Numbered from the stretch's first letter, positions 1-8,259 are shown. The stretch is DNA of 17,432 bases from Pseudomonadota bacterium (GCA_023386765.1 JAEWJD010000264.1:1-17432), one strand, 5' to 3'. A program made the numbers and translations. The notes: generated from the sequence alone by a model not told the origin.

Positions 1-1
1 C

Positions 2-1714
2 CGCTACAGCGTCGCAGGCCGCATCAGCGCCCAGGGCGAAGCACTGCAGCCGCTGGACGAGGCGGCGCTGGAAGACATCGCCCGCCAGATCAAGACCGCT
101 GGCTATGAGGCCGTTGCCGTGGGCTTCATCCACTCATACATGAACGATGCCCATGAGCGGCGCGCGCGCGAGATCCTGCAACGCCACCTGGACCTGCCCA
201 TCTCTCTGTCGGCCGAAGTGTCGCCGCAGATGCGCGAATTCGAACGCTTCAACACGGTCTGCGCCAATGCCTATGTGCGACCGCTCATGGCGAGCTACCT
301 CCAGCGTCTGCAGGTCCGCCTCAAGGAAATGGGCGCGGTCTGCCCGGTCTACATGATCCACTCCGGCGGCGGCCTGATCTCGGTCGACACGGCGATCCAG
401 TTCCCGGTGCGCCTGGTCGAGTCCGGCCCGGCCGGTGGTGCGATCTTCGCCGCCGATATCGCGCGTCGCTTCGGCCTCGAACGTGTCGTCTCCTACGACA
501 TGGGAGGCACCACCGCCAAGATCTGCCTGATCGAGGGCTATCAACCACAGACAGCGCGCACCTTCGAGGTGGCTCGCACCTATCGCTTCTGCAAGGGATC
601 GGGCATGCCCATCTCCATCCCGGTGATCGAGATGATCGAGATCGGCGCAGGCGGAGGGTCGCTGGCCTGGGTGGATGCCCTGGGCCGCATCCAGGTAGGC
701 CCCGAGTCGGCGGGCTCCGAACCCGGCCCGGCCTGCTATGACCGCGGCGGGCTGCGCCCGGCCGTCACCGATGCCGACCTGCTGTTGGGAAAACTGGATC
801 CCGACAACTTTGCCGGCGGGAAGATCCACCTGTCGGCGCAGGCATCCCGCCAGGCGGTGCTCAAGGAAGTCGGCCAGCCGCTCAAGCTGGACGCCCAGAA
901 CGCCGCCTTCGGGATCTGCGACGTGGTCGACGAGAACATGGCCAACGCCGCGCGCGTGCATGCCGTGGAGAACGGCAAGAACATCGCCGAGAACACCATG
1001 ATCGCCTTTGGCGGTGCCGCCCCCCTGCATGCCGCGCGGCTTTGCGAGAAGCTCGGCATCGACCGCTGCCTGGTGCCGCGCGGCGCCGGCGTCGGTTCGG
1101 CCATCGGCTTTCTGAAGGCCCCGTTCGGCTATGAGGCGGTCGCCTCCCAGGTCGCGCGCCTGGAAGGCTTCGACAGCGGCGCCCTTAACCTCTTGCTGGA
1201 TGACCTCAAGCACACCGCCGAAGGCTTCGTGCGCGAAGGCACCCAGGCCGACATCGAGCGGGAAATCACCGCCTTCATGCGGTATGCCGGCCAGGGCTGG
1301 GAGATCCCCGTCAGCCTGCCGGATCGTGCCTTCAGCGCCGATGACGAGCGCATGATCGAAGCGGCGTTTCGCGAGCGCTATGCACAGTTCTTCGGACGCG
1401 CCGTCGAAGGCCCGCCGATCGAATTCGTCACGTTCTCGGTCAAGGTGCAGGAGATCCATTCTGCCGCCGAACCCCAGCCGCTGCAGGACCAGGGCCAGCC
1501 CATCGCGGCCGGTCATCGCCGCCCCGTCTTCGATCCTGCGCTGGGCTGCGAGCAGGACAGCGCCATCGTGGAACGCGACACCCTTGCCGCCGGCGCACGC
1601 ATCAGCGGCCCGGCAATCATCGTCGAGCGCGAAACTTCGACGGTGGTGACCTCTCCCTTCGACGCCATCGTGCAAACCGACGGCACCTTGCTGCTCGTTC
1701 GCAAAGGACACTGA
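2..1714 (+). CDS. hyuA: Hydantoinase/oxoprolinase subunit A (HyuA), 5' end cut by window
   Basis: This is the ATP-using subunit of a HyuA/HyuB enzyme of the N-methylhydantoinase/5-oxoprolinase family, which opens cyclic amides such as hydantoins or 5-oxoproline at the cost of ATP. The reading frame is open from base 2, so an ATG at 119 is internal; about 570 residues are present and roughly 110-130 are missing compared with the usual 680-700. Visible family signatures are the actin-like phosphate motif YDMGGTTAKI (DNA about 496-525), a GAGGGS stretch, the SAGSEPGPACY block followed by VTDADLLLG, and AFGGAAPLHA near the C-terminus. The gene is followed after 3 bases by hyuB, and an AAAGGA ribosome site for hyuB lies inside its 3' end. 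The family is sure; the substrate (hydantoin, oxoproline, acetophenone-like or other) cannot be deduced. Confidence 0.93.
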   Translation, partial: RYSVAGRISAQGEALQPLDEAALEDIARQIKTAGYEAVAVGFIHSYMNDAHERRAREILQRHLDLPISLSAEVSPQMREFERFNTVCANAYVRPLMASYLQRLQVRLKEMGAVCPVYMIHSGGGLISVDTAIQFPVRLVESGPAGGAIFAADIARRFGLERVVSYDMGGTTAKICLIEGYQPQTARTFEVARTYRFCKGSGMPISIPVIEMIEIGAGGGSLAWVDALGRIQVGPESAGSEPGPACYDRGGLRPAVTDADLLLGKLDPDNFAGGKIHLSAQASRQAVLKEVGQPLKLDAQNAAFGICDVVDENMANAARVHAVENGKNIAENTMIAFGGAAPLHAARLCEKLGIDRCLVPRGAGVGSAIGFLKAPFGYEAVASQVARLEGFDSGALNLLLDDLKHTAEGFVREGTQADIEREITAFMRYAGQGWEIPVSLPDRAFSADDERMIEAAFRERYAQFFGRAVEGPPIEFVTFSVKVQEIHSAAEPQPLQDQGQPIAAGHRRPVFDPALGCEQDSAIVERDTLAAGARISGPAIIVERETSTVVTSPFDAIVQTDGTLLLVRKGH

Positions 1715-1717
1715 ACC

Positions 1718-3337
1718 ATGAGCCAGATAGACGAAATCCGTATGCAGGTGATGTGGAACCGCCTGGTCTCCGTCGTCGAAGAACAGGCACTGACGCTGCT
1801 GCGTACCGCCTTTTCCACGTCGGTGCGCGAAGCCGGCGACCTTTCGGCGGGCGTCTACAACGCCCGCGGAGAAATGCTCGCGCAAGCGGTCACAGGCACG
1901 CCAGGCCACGTCAACACCATGGCTGAAGCCGTCCGCCACTTCATCGACGAAATCACGCTGGAGAACATGTATCCCGGCGACACGTACGTCACCAATGATC
2001 CATGGAAAGGCACCGGCCACCTGCATGACATCACCATGGTCACGCCTTCGTTTCGCGAAGGCACGCTGGTGGGCTTCTTTGCCTGCACCGCCCACGTCGT
2101 CGATGTTGGCGGACGCGGTTTCGGCGCCGATGGGAAATCGGTCTACGAAGAAGGCATCCAGATCCCCATCATGAAGTTCGCCGAACGCGGCCAGGTCAAT
2201 GAAGACCTGATCCGCATCCTGCGCGCCAACGTACGTGAACCCAACCAGGTCATCGGCGACTTCTATTCGCTGGCCGCCTGCAACGACGTCGGCCACCGCC
2301 GCCTCATGGAAATGCTGACGGAAGTCGGGCTGTCAGACCTGGAAAGCCTGGGCGCCTTCATCCTGACCCATACCCGTGCTGCCATCATGGCCCGCATCGC
2401 CGAGCTGCCCCAGGGCACCTGGTCCAACGACATGATGACCGATGGCTACGACGATCCGATCAGGCTGGCTGCCGCCGTGACCATCGCCCGGGACGGCGTG
2501 AACGTGGACTTCAGCGGCTCCTCGCCCACCAGCCGCTGGGGCATCAACGTGCCCCTGATCTACACCAAAGCCTATGCCTGCTACGCCATCAAGTGCATCG
2601 TGGCGCCGGACATTCCCAACAATGCCGCCTCGCTCGCGGCCTTCACCGTCACCTCCCCGCCCAATGTGCTCAACGCCCAGCGCCCCGCGCCGGTATCGGT
2701 GCGCCACGTGATCGGCCACCTGGTTCCCGACGTTGTGCTGGGTGCCCTGGCCCAGGCCCTGCCCGGCCAGATCCTGGCCGAGGGCGCCGGCGCCCTGTGG
2801 AACGTGCATATCTCCGCCAGGCCGGTGGACGGCCAGCCGGGACGCCGTGCCGAAGTGCTGATGTTCAACTCGGGCGGCATGGGCGCGCGCCCCGGCCTGG
2901 ACGGTCTGTCGGCCACCGCCTTTCCCTCGGGCGTGCACACCATGCCCATCGAAGCCACCGAACACACCGGGCCCATCGTCATCTGGCGCAAGGAGCTGCG
3001 GCCCGACTCGGGCGGGGCGGGACGCTATCGCGGCGGGCTGGGGCAGGTCATCGAGATCGCGCCGGCCGAGGGGCATGAGTTCGACTTCTCGGCCATGTTC
3101 GACCGCGTCACCGCGGCCCCTCGCGGACGCAACGGCGGCGCGCCGGGCGCGGCCGGCCAGGTGGCCCTGGACGATGGCACGCCTTTGCGGCCCAAAGGCT
3201 GGCAGCACGTGCCGGCCGGACGCCGCCTGGTGCTGAACCTGCCCGGCGGCGGCGGCTACGGTGATCCGGCTGAACGCAGCGCAGAGGCCATCGAGCTGGA
3301 CCGGCAGCGCGGCTACGCCACGGGGCGCGCGTCATGA
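1718..3337 (+). CDS. hyuB: Hydantoinase/oxoprolinase subunit B (HyuB)
   Basis: This is the partner subunit of HyuA, 539 residues, close to the normal length of HyuB proteins. Family signatures are present from end to end: an N-terminal RTAFSTSVREAGDLSAG block, GTPGHVNTMAEAV, YVTNDPWKGTGHLHDI, CTAHVVDVGGRGFG, and the C-terminal NLPGGGGYGDP signature. The ATG at 1718 is preceded by AAAGGA at 1703-1708 with a 9-base spacer, which supports the start. Its stop overlaps the start of the aminotransferase by 4 bases (ATGA), so the two are probably translationally coupled. The protein is cytoplasmic, with no signal peptide. Together with HyuA it should form the hydrolytic complex; in this family B is thought to carry out ring hydrolysis after ATP-dependent activation by A. 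The substrate is unknown. Confidence 0.94.
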   Translation: MSQIDEIRMQVMWNRLVSVVEEQALTLLRTAFSTSVREAGDLSAGVYNARGEMLAQAVTGTPGHVNTMAEAVRHFIDEITLENMYPGDTYVTNDPWKGTGHLHDITMVTPSFREGTLVGFFACTAHVVDVGGRGFGADGKSVYEEGIQIPIMKFAERGQVNEDLIRILRANVREPNQVIGDFYSLAACNDVGHRRLMEMLTEVGLSDLESLGAFILTHTRAAIMARIAELPQGTWSNDMMTDGYDDPIRLAAAVTIARDGVNVDFSGSSPTSRWGINVPLIYTKAYACYAIKCIVAPDIPNNAASLAAFTVTSPPNVLNAQRPAPVSVRHVIGHLVPDVVLGALAQALPGQILAEGAGALWNVHISARPVDGQPGRRAEVLMFNSGGMGARPGLDGLSATAFPSGVHTMPIEATEHTGPIVIWRKELRPDSGGAGRYRGGLGQVIEIAPAEGHEFDFSAMFDRVTAAPRGRNGGAPGAAGQVALDDGTPLRPKGWQHVPAGRRLVLNLPGGGGYGDPAERSAEAIELDRQRGYATGRAS

Positions 3338-4551
3338 GCCTGATCGCCCAACGGCTGTCCGCCGTCAAACCGTCGGCCTCCATGGCCGCCTCCCTGGCGG
3401 CCCGTGAACTGGCCGCCACCGGCGTGGACGTCATCGACCTGAGCCTGGGCGAGCCGGACTTCTCACCGCCGCCGCATGTCATTGATACGGCATTCGCGGC
3501 AGCCCGCCAGGAGCGCATGCTATATACCCCCGCACCGGGCACGTCGGCGCTGCGCCACGCCGTGGCGGCGAAGTTCGCGCGGGAAAACGGCCTGCGCTAC
3601 GAGATCGACGAAATCGCCGTGGCCGGCGGCGCCAAGCAAGTCATCTTCAACGCCCTCATGGCCACCCTGGACCCGGGCGACGAGGTGATCCTGCCTGCGC
3701 CCTACTTTGTCTCCTATCCCGAGATGGCCAAGCTGCTGGGCGGCGTGCCGGTCACGCCGGCCTGCTCGGCACAGGATGGCTTCCGGCTCACGCCCGAGGC
3801 GCTGCGCCGCGCTATTTCGCCACGCACCAAATGGCTCTTTCTGAACCTGCCCGGCAACCCCTCCGGCGCCACCTACAGCGCCGTCCAGCTGCAGGCCCTG
3901 GGCGAGGTCCTGGCGCAGCACCCTCAGGTGCATATCCTGTCGGATGAGATCTACGAGCACATCATCTTCGACGGCCGGGCCTTCGTATCGTTTGGGCAGG
4001 CCTGCCCGGCCCTGCGCGAGCGTACCCTGATCGTCAATGGCGTCTCCAAGGCCTACGCCATGACAGGCTGGCGCATCGGCTATGGGGCTGGCCCACGCCG
4101 CCTCATCAAGGCCATGGCCGACGTTCAGGGGCAATCCTGCACTGCCGTGTGCACGGTAGCGCAGATCGCTGCCCAGGCTGCGCTCGAAGGACCGCAAGAC
4201 TGCGTGGCGCAATACCGCAGCGCATTCGAGCGGCGGCGCAATCTGGTCGTGCAGGGCATCGCAGCCATCGAGGGGCTCACGCTCGCGGCGCCCGAAGGGG
4301 CCTTCTACGCCTACATCGGCTGCGCGGCGCTGATCGGGGCGAGCACGCCGCAGGGCCAGACGCTGGACGACGACGTCGCCGTCAGCCGCTATCTCCTGGC
4401 CCAGGCCCATGTTTCCTCGGTGCCCGGCACTGCTTACGGTCTGTCGCCCTTCTTTCGCATTTCCACGGCCGCATCCGATGCTACGCTTGTCCAAGCGCTT
4501 GAGCGCATCGACAATGCCGTCGCCTCCCTCACTCTGCCTTTACGACGATGA
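3334..4551 (+). CDS. PLP-dependent class I/II aminotransferase (AspC-like)
   Basis: A fold-type I aminotransferase of 405 residues, typical for the aspartate/aromatic aminotransferase group. The expected catalytic residues can be placed: N175 in NLPGNPSG and D204 in LSDEIYEH (pyridine ring contacts), K239 in SKAYAMTGWR (Schiff-base lysine), and R375 in FFRIS (binding of the substrate alpha-carboxylate). The ATG lies in a 4-base ATGA overlap with the hyuB stop, and its own stop makes the same overlap with the LysR gene, so it is the third gene of one operon. Context suggests it transaminates the amino acid released by the HyuAB enzyme, or feeds an amino group into the same pathway. The amino acid specificity cannot be read from the sequence. 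It could equally be annotated as a generic aspartate aminotransferase. Confidence 0.92.
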   Translation: MSLIAQRLSAVKPSASMAASLAARELAATGVDVIDLSLGEPDFSPPPHVIDTAFAAARQERMLYTPAPGTSALRHAVAAKFARENGLRYEIDEIAVAGGAKQVIFNALMATLDPGDEVILPAPYFVSYPEMAKLLGGVPVTPACSAQDGFRLTPEALRRAISPRTKWLFLNLPGNPSGATYSAVQLQALGEVLAQHPQVHILSDEIYEHIIFDGRAFVSFGQACPALRERTLIVNGVSKAYAMTGWRIGYGAGPRRLIKAMADVQGQSCTAVCTVAQIAAQAALEGPQDCVAQYRSAFERRRNLVVQGIAAIEGLTLAAPEGAFYAYIGCAALIGASTPQGQTLDDDVAVSRYLLAQAHVSSVPGTAYGLSPFFRISTAASDATLVQALERIDNAVASLTLPLRR

Positions 4552-5519
4552 TACGCAGCCCGCGCCTGCCTCCGCTGAACTCCCTTCGTGCTTTCTGGGT
4601 CGTCATGCGGCATGGCAGTTTCCGCGGGGCCGCCGAAGAACTGCTCATCAGTCCGCAGGCGGTTAGCCAGCAGATACAGCTGCTTGAAGAGAGCCTGAAA
4701 ATCACCCTGTTCCGCCGGCGCGGCCGCCTGATCGAACCTACCGATCAGGCGGCACTGCTGGCACCGTTCGTGCAGGCCGGCTTTCACGAGCTCACCGAAG
4801 GCGTGGCCCGCGTCACGCGCACCAACCACCGTAAGCGCATCAACATCAACGTCAGCCCCTACTTCGCCATGCACTACCTGATGGCGCGCCTGGACCGCTT
4901 CTCGAAACAGATGCCCGACGCCGACCTGCGGCTGACCACCATGGTGACGCTGCCGGACTTCACCGCCGACGAGGTCGACGTCTCCATCCAGTGGGGCTTT
5001 GGCGAATGGAAGGATCTGGACATCACCCTGCTGGTGCGCGACCCGAAGATCATCTGCTGTACGCCCGAGCTGGCCAGGCACATCCGCAAGCCCGAAGACC
5101 TGCTCACGCAGACCCTGCTGCACCCGGTGCTGGCGCACGCCATGTGGAACACGGTGCTGCGGCACTTGCAGGTGGACGTGCCCTTGCAAACCAACAGCGT
5201 GCAACTGCTGGACGCCGCCACGCTGCGGCGCGCGGCGATCGCCGGCATGGGCGTGGGTCTGGTCTCCGACCTGCACGCCCACGCCGACCTGGCTGCCGGC
5301 AGACTGGTCGCGCCGCTGGGCGTGGAGGCCCTGGCGGACATGAACCCCGCCGAAACGCCCGGCTTCTATCTGGTGCTGCCCCGGTCGCACAAACGCGTGG
5401 CCACCATCGAAGCCTTCAGCAATTGGGTCAAGACCGAGCAATGGGACAAGGAGCCCACCGTCGATTTCGACGAAAGCCTCGGCCTGACCCCCACGCTGCC
5501 GGTGCGCCCCCGGGCCTGA
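4548..5519 (+). CDS. LysR-type transcriptional regulator, GcvA-like, last gene of the hyu operon
   Basis: A 323-residue LysR-type regulator. The N-terminal winged helix-turn-helix is clear (LNSLRAFWVV, then SFRGAAEELLISPQAVSQQI, then ITLFRRRGRLIEPT, about residues 10-65). It is followed by the two-lobed periplasmic-binding-protein-like effector domain (about 95-305) and a short basic/proline C-terminus. The helix-turn-helix and the PLNSLRAF opening are those of the GcvA subgroup. The ATG overlaps the aminotransferase stop by 4 bases, so it is translated from the operon rather than from a divergent promoter, the usual layout for this family. It probably controls the hyu operon and thus its own synthesis. 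No operator is visible because the operon promoter lies upstream of the window. It converges on the aldolase gene with a 21-base gap and no obvious terminator. Confidence 0.93.
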   Translation: MIRSPRLPPLNSLRAFWVVMRHGSFRGAAEELLISPQAVSQQIQLLEESLKITLFRRRGRLIEPTDQAALLAPFVQAGFHELTEGVARVTRTNHRKRININVSPYFAMHYLMARLDRFSKQMPDADLRLTTMVTLPDFTADEVDVSIQWGFGEWKDLDITLLVRDPKIICCTPELARHIRKPEDLLTQTLLHPVLAHAMWNTVLRHLQVDVPLQTNSVQLLDAATLRRAAIAGMGVGLVSDLHAHADLAAGRLVAPLGVEALADMNPAETPGFYLVLPRSHKRVATIEAFSNWVKTEQWDKEPTVDFDESLGLTPTLPVRPRA

Positions 5520-5540
5520 CGGCCGGCGTAACGCGACCGA

Positions 5541-6302
5541 TCAGCTCGCGTAGCCAGGATTGCGCCGGTCGAGGCGACGCAGCAGGCCAGGCCAGGCCAG
5601 CGCCGCCTTGGCGGCGCGGTCATCGAGCGATTCCACATGGGCGCGCGCGAGGATATCGGGCGGGATGTCGAGCAGCTCCGCGCCGCCTGCCATGGCACGC
5701 ACCTGCACCATGCAGGCCGCCTCCAGGCGATGCATGGACTGGAAAGCATCGGCCATGGTCGAACCGACCGTCAGCAGGCCATGGTTGCGCAGGATGAGGT
5801 AACGCTTGTCGCCCAGATCCCGCACCAGGCGGGGTTGTTCCTCTTCGTTCAGGGCCAGGCCCTCGTAATCGTGATAAGCCAGCGACGGCAGAACGATGAA
5901 GGCAAACTGCGACAGCGGCAGCAGCCCCTTTTTCTGGGCAGAGACCGCCACGCCATTGATGGAATGCGTATGCAGCACGCACATGGCATCCTTGCGCGCA
6001 GCGTGGATACAGCTGTGGATGGTGAAACCGGCCGGGTTGATGTCGTATTCCGATTCCATCACCTTGCGGCCCTGGAGATCGATCTTCACCAGGCTGGAGG
6101 CCGTGATCTCATCGAACATCATTCCATAGGGATTGATGAGGAAGTGCTCGGTGCCCGGCACCTTCGCGGTGATGTGGGTGAAGATCAGGTCATCCCAGCC
6201 GAACATGGCCACCAGCCGATACAAGGCAGCCAGATCGCAGCGAACCTGCCACTCTGCCTCGCCAACACGGTCGCGAACATCCGACTCTTGCATAAAACTC
6301 AT
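5541..6302 (-). CDS. Class II aldolase/adducin-family protein
   Basis: A 253-residue cytosolic protein of the class II aldolase/adducin superfamily, which binds a divalent metal through three histidines. These are seen as H111 and H113 in VLHTHS and H174 in LRNHGLL. In L-fuculose-phosphate aldolase an acidic residue (E73) sits four positions before a conserved histidine; here the stretch reads NPAGFTIHS, with glycine at that place, as in adducin-like members. Typical retro-aldol chemistry is therefore not assured. The frame can be extended to a TTG at 6326, but the ATG at 6302 has AGGGAG six bases upstream and is preferred. The gene diverges from a LysR regulator, which is the likely controller. 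Family assignment is firm; the substrate is unknown. Confidence 0.92.
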   Translation of the reverse strand: MSFMQESDVRDRVGEAEWQVRCDLAALYRLVAMFGWDDLIFTHITAKVPGTEHFLINPYGMMFDEITASSLVKIDLQGRKVMESEYDINPAGFTIHSCIHAARKDAMCVLHTHSINGVAVSAQKKGLLPLSQFAFIVLPSLAYHDYEGLALNEEEQPRLVRDLGDKRYLILRNHGLLTVGSTMADAFQSMHRLEAACMVQVRAMAGGAELLDIPPDILARAHVESLDDRAAKAALAWPGLLRRLDRRNPGYAS

Positions 6303-6308
6303 TTGTAT

Positions 6309-6314
6309 CTCCCT
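6309..6314 (-). promoter_or_regulatory. Ribosome binding site that fixes the aldolase start
   Basis: AGGGAG on the minus strand, six bases before the ATG at 6302. It lies inside the longer open frame that begins with TTG at 6326, and so argues for the shorter product. Confidence 0.7.
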
Positions 6315-6395
6315 GAGAGGCAGCAACGCTTCTTCCCGGCTGCCTCGTGCTCTTGATAGGAACCATCTCGGGCAAGTGCTGCCTGACGGCTTCCT

Positions 6396-6423
6396 ATAAT
6401 AGAGACCCAGGCTGCCATTCCAA
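6396..6423 (-). promoter_or_regulatory. Candidate sigma-70 promoter for the aldolase gene
   Basis: On the minus strand TTGGAA (6423-6418) and TATTAT (6401-6396) are separated by 16 bases, giving an expected transcript start near 6389 and a leader of about 85 bases. On the plus strand the same bases form TATAAT (6395-6400), a perfect -10 box facing the divergent LysR gene but without a convincing -35, which may mean that activation is needed. The two -10 elements overlap almost fully, so the polymerases would compete. This is pattern matching by eye only. Confidence 0.4.
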
Positions 6424-6431
6424 ACCAGAAT

Positions 6432-6453
6432 AAACTCATCCGAGCATGAGTTT
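6432..6453. promoter_or_regulatory. Perfect inverted repeat, likely LysR operator
   Basis: AAACTCAT (6432-6439) and ATGAGTTT (6446-6453) form perfect 8-bp arms around a 6-base spacer, ending 5 bases before the ATG of the second LysR gene. The size and dyad symmetry fit a LysR-type binding site (a T-N12-A version). Its location between the -10 region and the start codon suggests autorepression. A third copy of the arm lies at 6295-6302 over the aldolase start. Confidence 0.5.
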
Positions 6454-6458
6454 CACGC

Positions 6459-7364
6459 ATGATCACCTTGCGCAAACTGACTCCCTCCATGGCCCAGCTG
6501 CTGGCCTTTGATGCTGCCGCCCGGCTGGGTAGTTTCACCGCTGCCGCCAGCGAGCTATGCCTGACCCAAAGCGCCATCAGCCGCCATGTCCAGGAACTGG
6601 AAAGCCTGCTGCAGGCGACGCTTTTCGAGCGCAAAGGCCCGCGTATCGCGCTAAGCCCGGAAGGGGTGCGCTACGCGCATGCCATCTCCGATGCCCTCAC
6701 GCGCATCCGTCGGGCCAGCCTGGACATCTATGAGTCGCGCCCGCAGGGCGAATCCCTGCGGCTGGCCGTGCTGCCGATCTTCAGTTCAAAATGGCTCATG
6801 CCGCGTCTGGGCGAGTTTCAATCGAGACACCCGGAAATCCTGATCCATCTGCAATCGCGCACCGGCGCGATCGAAAAATCGTTCCAGGGCGTCGACGCCT
6901 GCATCGCCGTCGGTGACGGCCACTGGCCGCATCTGGTCGGGCATCCTCTCATCAACACCCAGGGCATCATCATCGGTGCGCCCGACCTGCTCGCCCGGCG
7001 GCCCTTGCGCCAGGTGGCGGATCTGCAGCACCATCAATTGCTCGAAGCCAACACCCCCACCTCCGGCTGGCGCGACTGTCTGCTGGACAATGGCCTGGAT
7101 CCCCGCATCGCGCGGGCAGGATCGCGTTTCGAGTACACCGCCCATCTCATCCAGGCTGTCATCAACGGTTCGGGCCTGGGCCTGGTGACCGATCTCTTCG
7201 TGCAGGAAGAGTTGCGCAACGGAGCGCTGGCCACCGCCGCCTTGCCCGGCTTGCGCCTGCCGGCCAAGCACTACCACCTGCTCTATCCGCCCGAAAACGC
7301 TGGCTCATCCGCCTTGCAGGCCTTTGTTGCCTGGGTCCGCGAGACGGCAGCGCGGCCTGCCTGA
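6459..7364 (+). CDS. LysR-type transcriptional regulator, divergent from the aldolase gene
   Basis: A 301-residue LysR-type regulator of normal length. The winged helix-turn-helix is at about residues 8-66, with SFTAAASELCLTQSAISRHVQELE as its core (given here as family signature), followed by LFERKGPRIALSPEG and then the effector-binding domain from about residue 90. It is a second GcvA/AmpR-like regulator, distinct in sequence from the one at 4548-5519. The start ATG at 6459 has no good Shine-Dalgarno sequence and follows a perfect inverted repeat by 5 bases. Another ATG at 6446, inside that repeat, is out of frame. Divergence from the aldolase gene with a 156-bp shared region is the classic LysR arrangement, so the aldolase gene, and perhaps the SDR gene downstream, are its probable targets. 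The effector is unknown. Confidence 0.93.
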   Translation: MITLRKLTPSMAQLLAFDAAARLGSFTAAASELCLTQSAISRHVQELESLLQATLFERKGPRIALSPEGVRYAHAISDALTRIRRASLDIYESRPQGESLRLAVLPIFSSKWLMPRLGEFQSRHPEILIHLQSRTGAIEKSFQGVDACIAVGDGHWPHLVGHPLINTQGIIIGAPDLLARRPLRQVADLQHHQLLEANTPTSGWRDCLLDNGLDPRIARAGSRFEYTAHLIQAVINGSGLGLVTDLFVQEELRNGALATAALPGLRLPAKHYHLLYPPENAGSSALQAFVAWVRETAARPA

Positions 7365-7433
7365 TTTCGGCGCGACTGGGTACGACGGCGAATCTGTGTC
7401 ACGCTTTGTTTTTTCCGACTTGACGGTGTTTCC

Positions 7434-8177
7434 ATGGCGACTCAACGCCCCGTGGCACTCATTACCGGCTCGACTTCCGGCATTGGTGCGGCCATTGCCA
7501 GACGGCTCTCGCGCGACGGCTATGCCGTCATCCTGCACTCGCGCAGCTCGGTCTCGACCGGGCAGACCATGGCCCGCGAGTTGCCCGCGGCCCACTACAT
7601 CCAGGCCGACCTGGCCATCGAAGCCGACCGGGCGCGCCTGATCCAGGAGGCAGTCGCGGCCTGGGGCCGGCTCGATGTCCTCGTCAACAACGCCGGCATC
7701 AGCGGCATGATTCCGCATACGGACCTGGCGGCGGCCACCCCGGCCATCTGGCAATCGCTGTACGAGGTCAATGTCATCGCCCCTTTCCGCCTGATCACGC
7801 ACGCCGAGCCGGCCTTGCGCGCAGCGGCGGCCAGCGGCCGCCCGGGCGTGGTCATCAACATCTGTTCGCACGCCGGCGTGCGACCCAAAGGCGCGTCGAT
7901 TCCTTATTCGGCCGCCAAGGCCGCCCTCAACCACATGACCCGCCTGTTGGCGCTCTCGCTGGGCCCCGACATCCGCGTCAACGCCGTGGCCCCCGGGCTG
8001 GTCGATACCCCGCTGACGGCAGACTGGACGCAAGCCCAGGCCCTGTGGAAGACGCGTGCACCGATGCAACGCTCGGCCAGCCCGGACGATATCGCGCAAG
8101 CCGCGGCCCTGCTGATCGCCTCCGACTACCTGACTGGCGAGATTCTGCTGTCCGACGGCGGCCTGAACCTCACCTGA
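7434..8177 (+). CDS. Short-chain dehydrogenase/reductase (SDR)
   Basis: A 247-residue classical SDR that should oxidise or reduce a hydroxyl/carbonyl substrate with NAD(P)(H) in the cytosol. The cofactor motif TGSTSGIG is at residues 11-18, NNAG at 85-88, and the catalytic set S145, Y158 and K162 (YSAAK) has the normal spacing. VAPGLVDTPLT and the C-terminal SDGGLNLT are also standard. A serine/arginine pair after strand 2 (HSRSS) would fit NADP preference, but this is an inference. No clear ribosome site precedes the ATG at 7434. It lies 69 bp after the LysR gene in the same direction, so it may share its transcript. Annotation tools may call it a 3-ketoacyl-ACP reductase (FabG-like); nothing here supports a fatty-acid role. 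Confidence 0.92.
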   Translation: MATQRPVALITGSTSGIGAAIARRLSRDGYAVILHSRSSVSTGQTMARELPAAHYIQADLAIEADRARLIQEAVAAWGRLDVLVNNAGISGMIPHTDLAAATPAIWQSLYEVNVIAPFRLITHAEPALRAAAASGRPGVVINICSHAGVRPKGASIPYSAAKAALNHMTRLLALSLGPDIRVNAVAPGLVDTPLTADWTQAQALWKTRAPMQRSASPDDIAQAAALLIASDYLTGEILLSDGGLNLT

Positions 8178-8259
8178 GCCCTTCGGGCCGCCGCCTTCCG
8201 GGCCATGCCGCCACAGGTAAAAAGCGCAGCGGCGACAACCCGTGAGAATCCGTATTGAA

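Noticed and set aside
134..2296. 720-residue minus-strand ORF opposite hyuA/hyuB
   Set aside because: It is a GC-rich codon-bias shadow: the plus-strand frame has clear family motifs throughout, and this one has no domain or low-complexity-free stretch that looks like a protein.
7400..7433. Promoter for the SDR gene (TTGACG and a T-run before the ATG)
   Set aside because: TTGACG lies too close to the start codon to serve as a -35 box, and no -10 box follows.
8178..8220. Terminator after the SDR gene (GCCC/GGGC with a 3-base loop)
   Set aside because: The stem is only 4 bp with no T-run, and chance is likely at this GC content.
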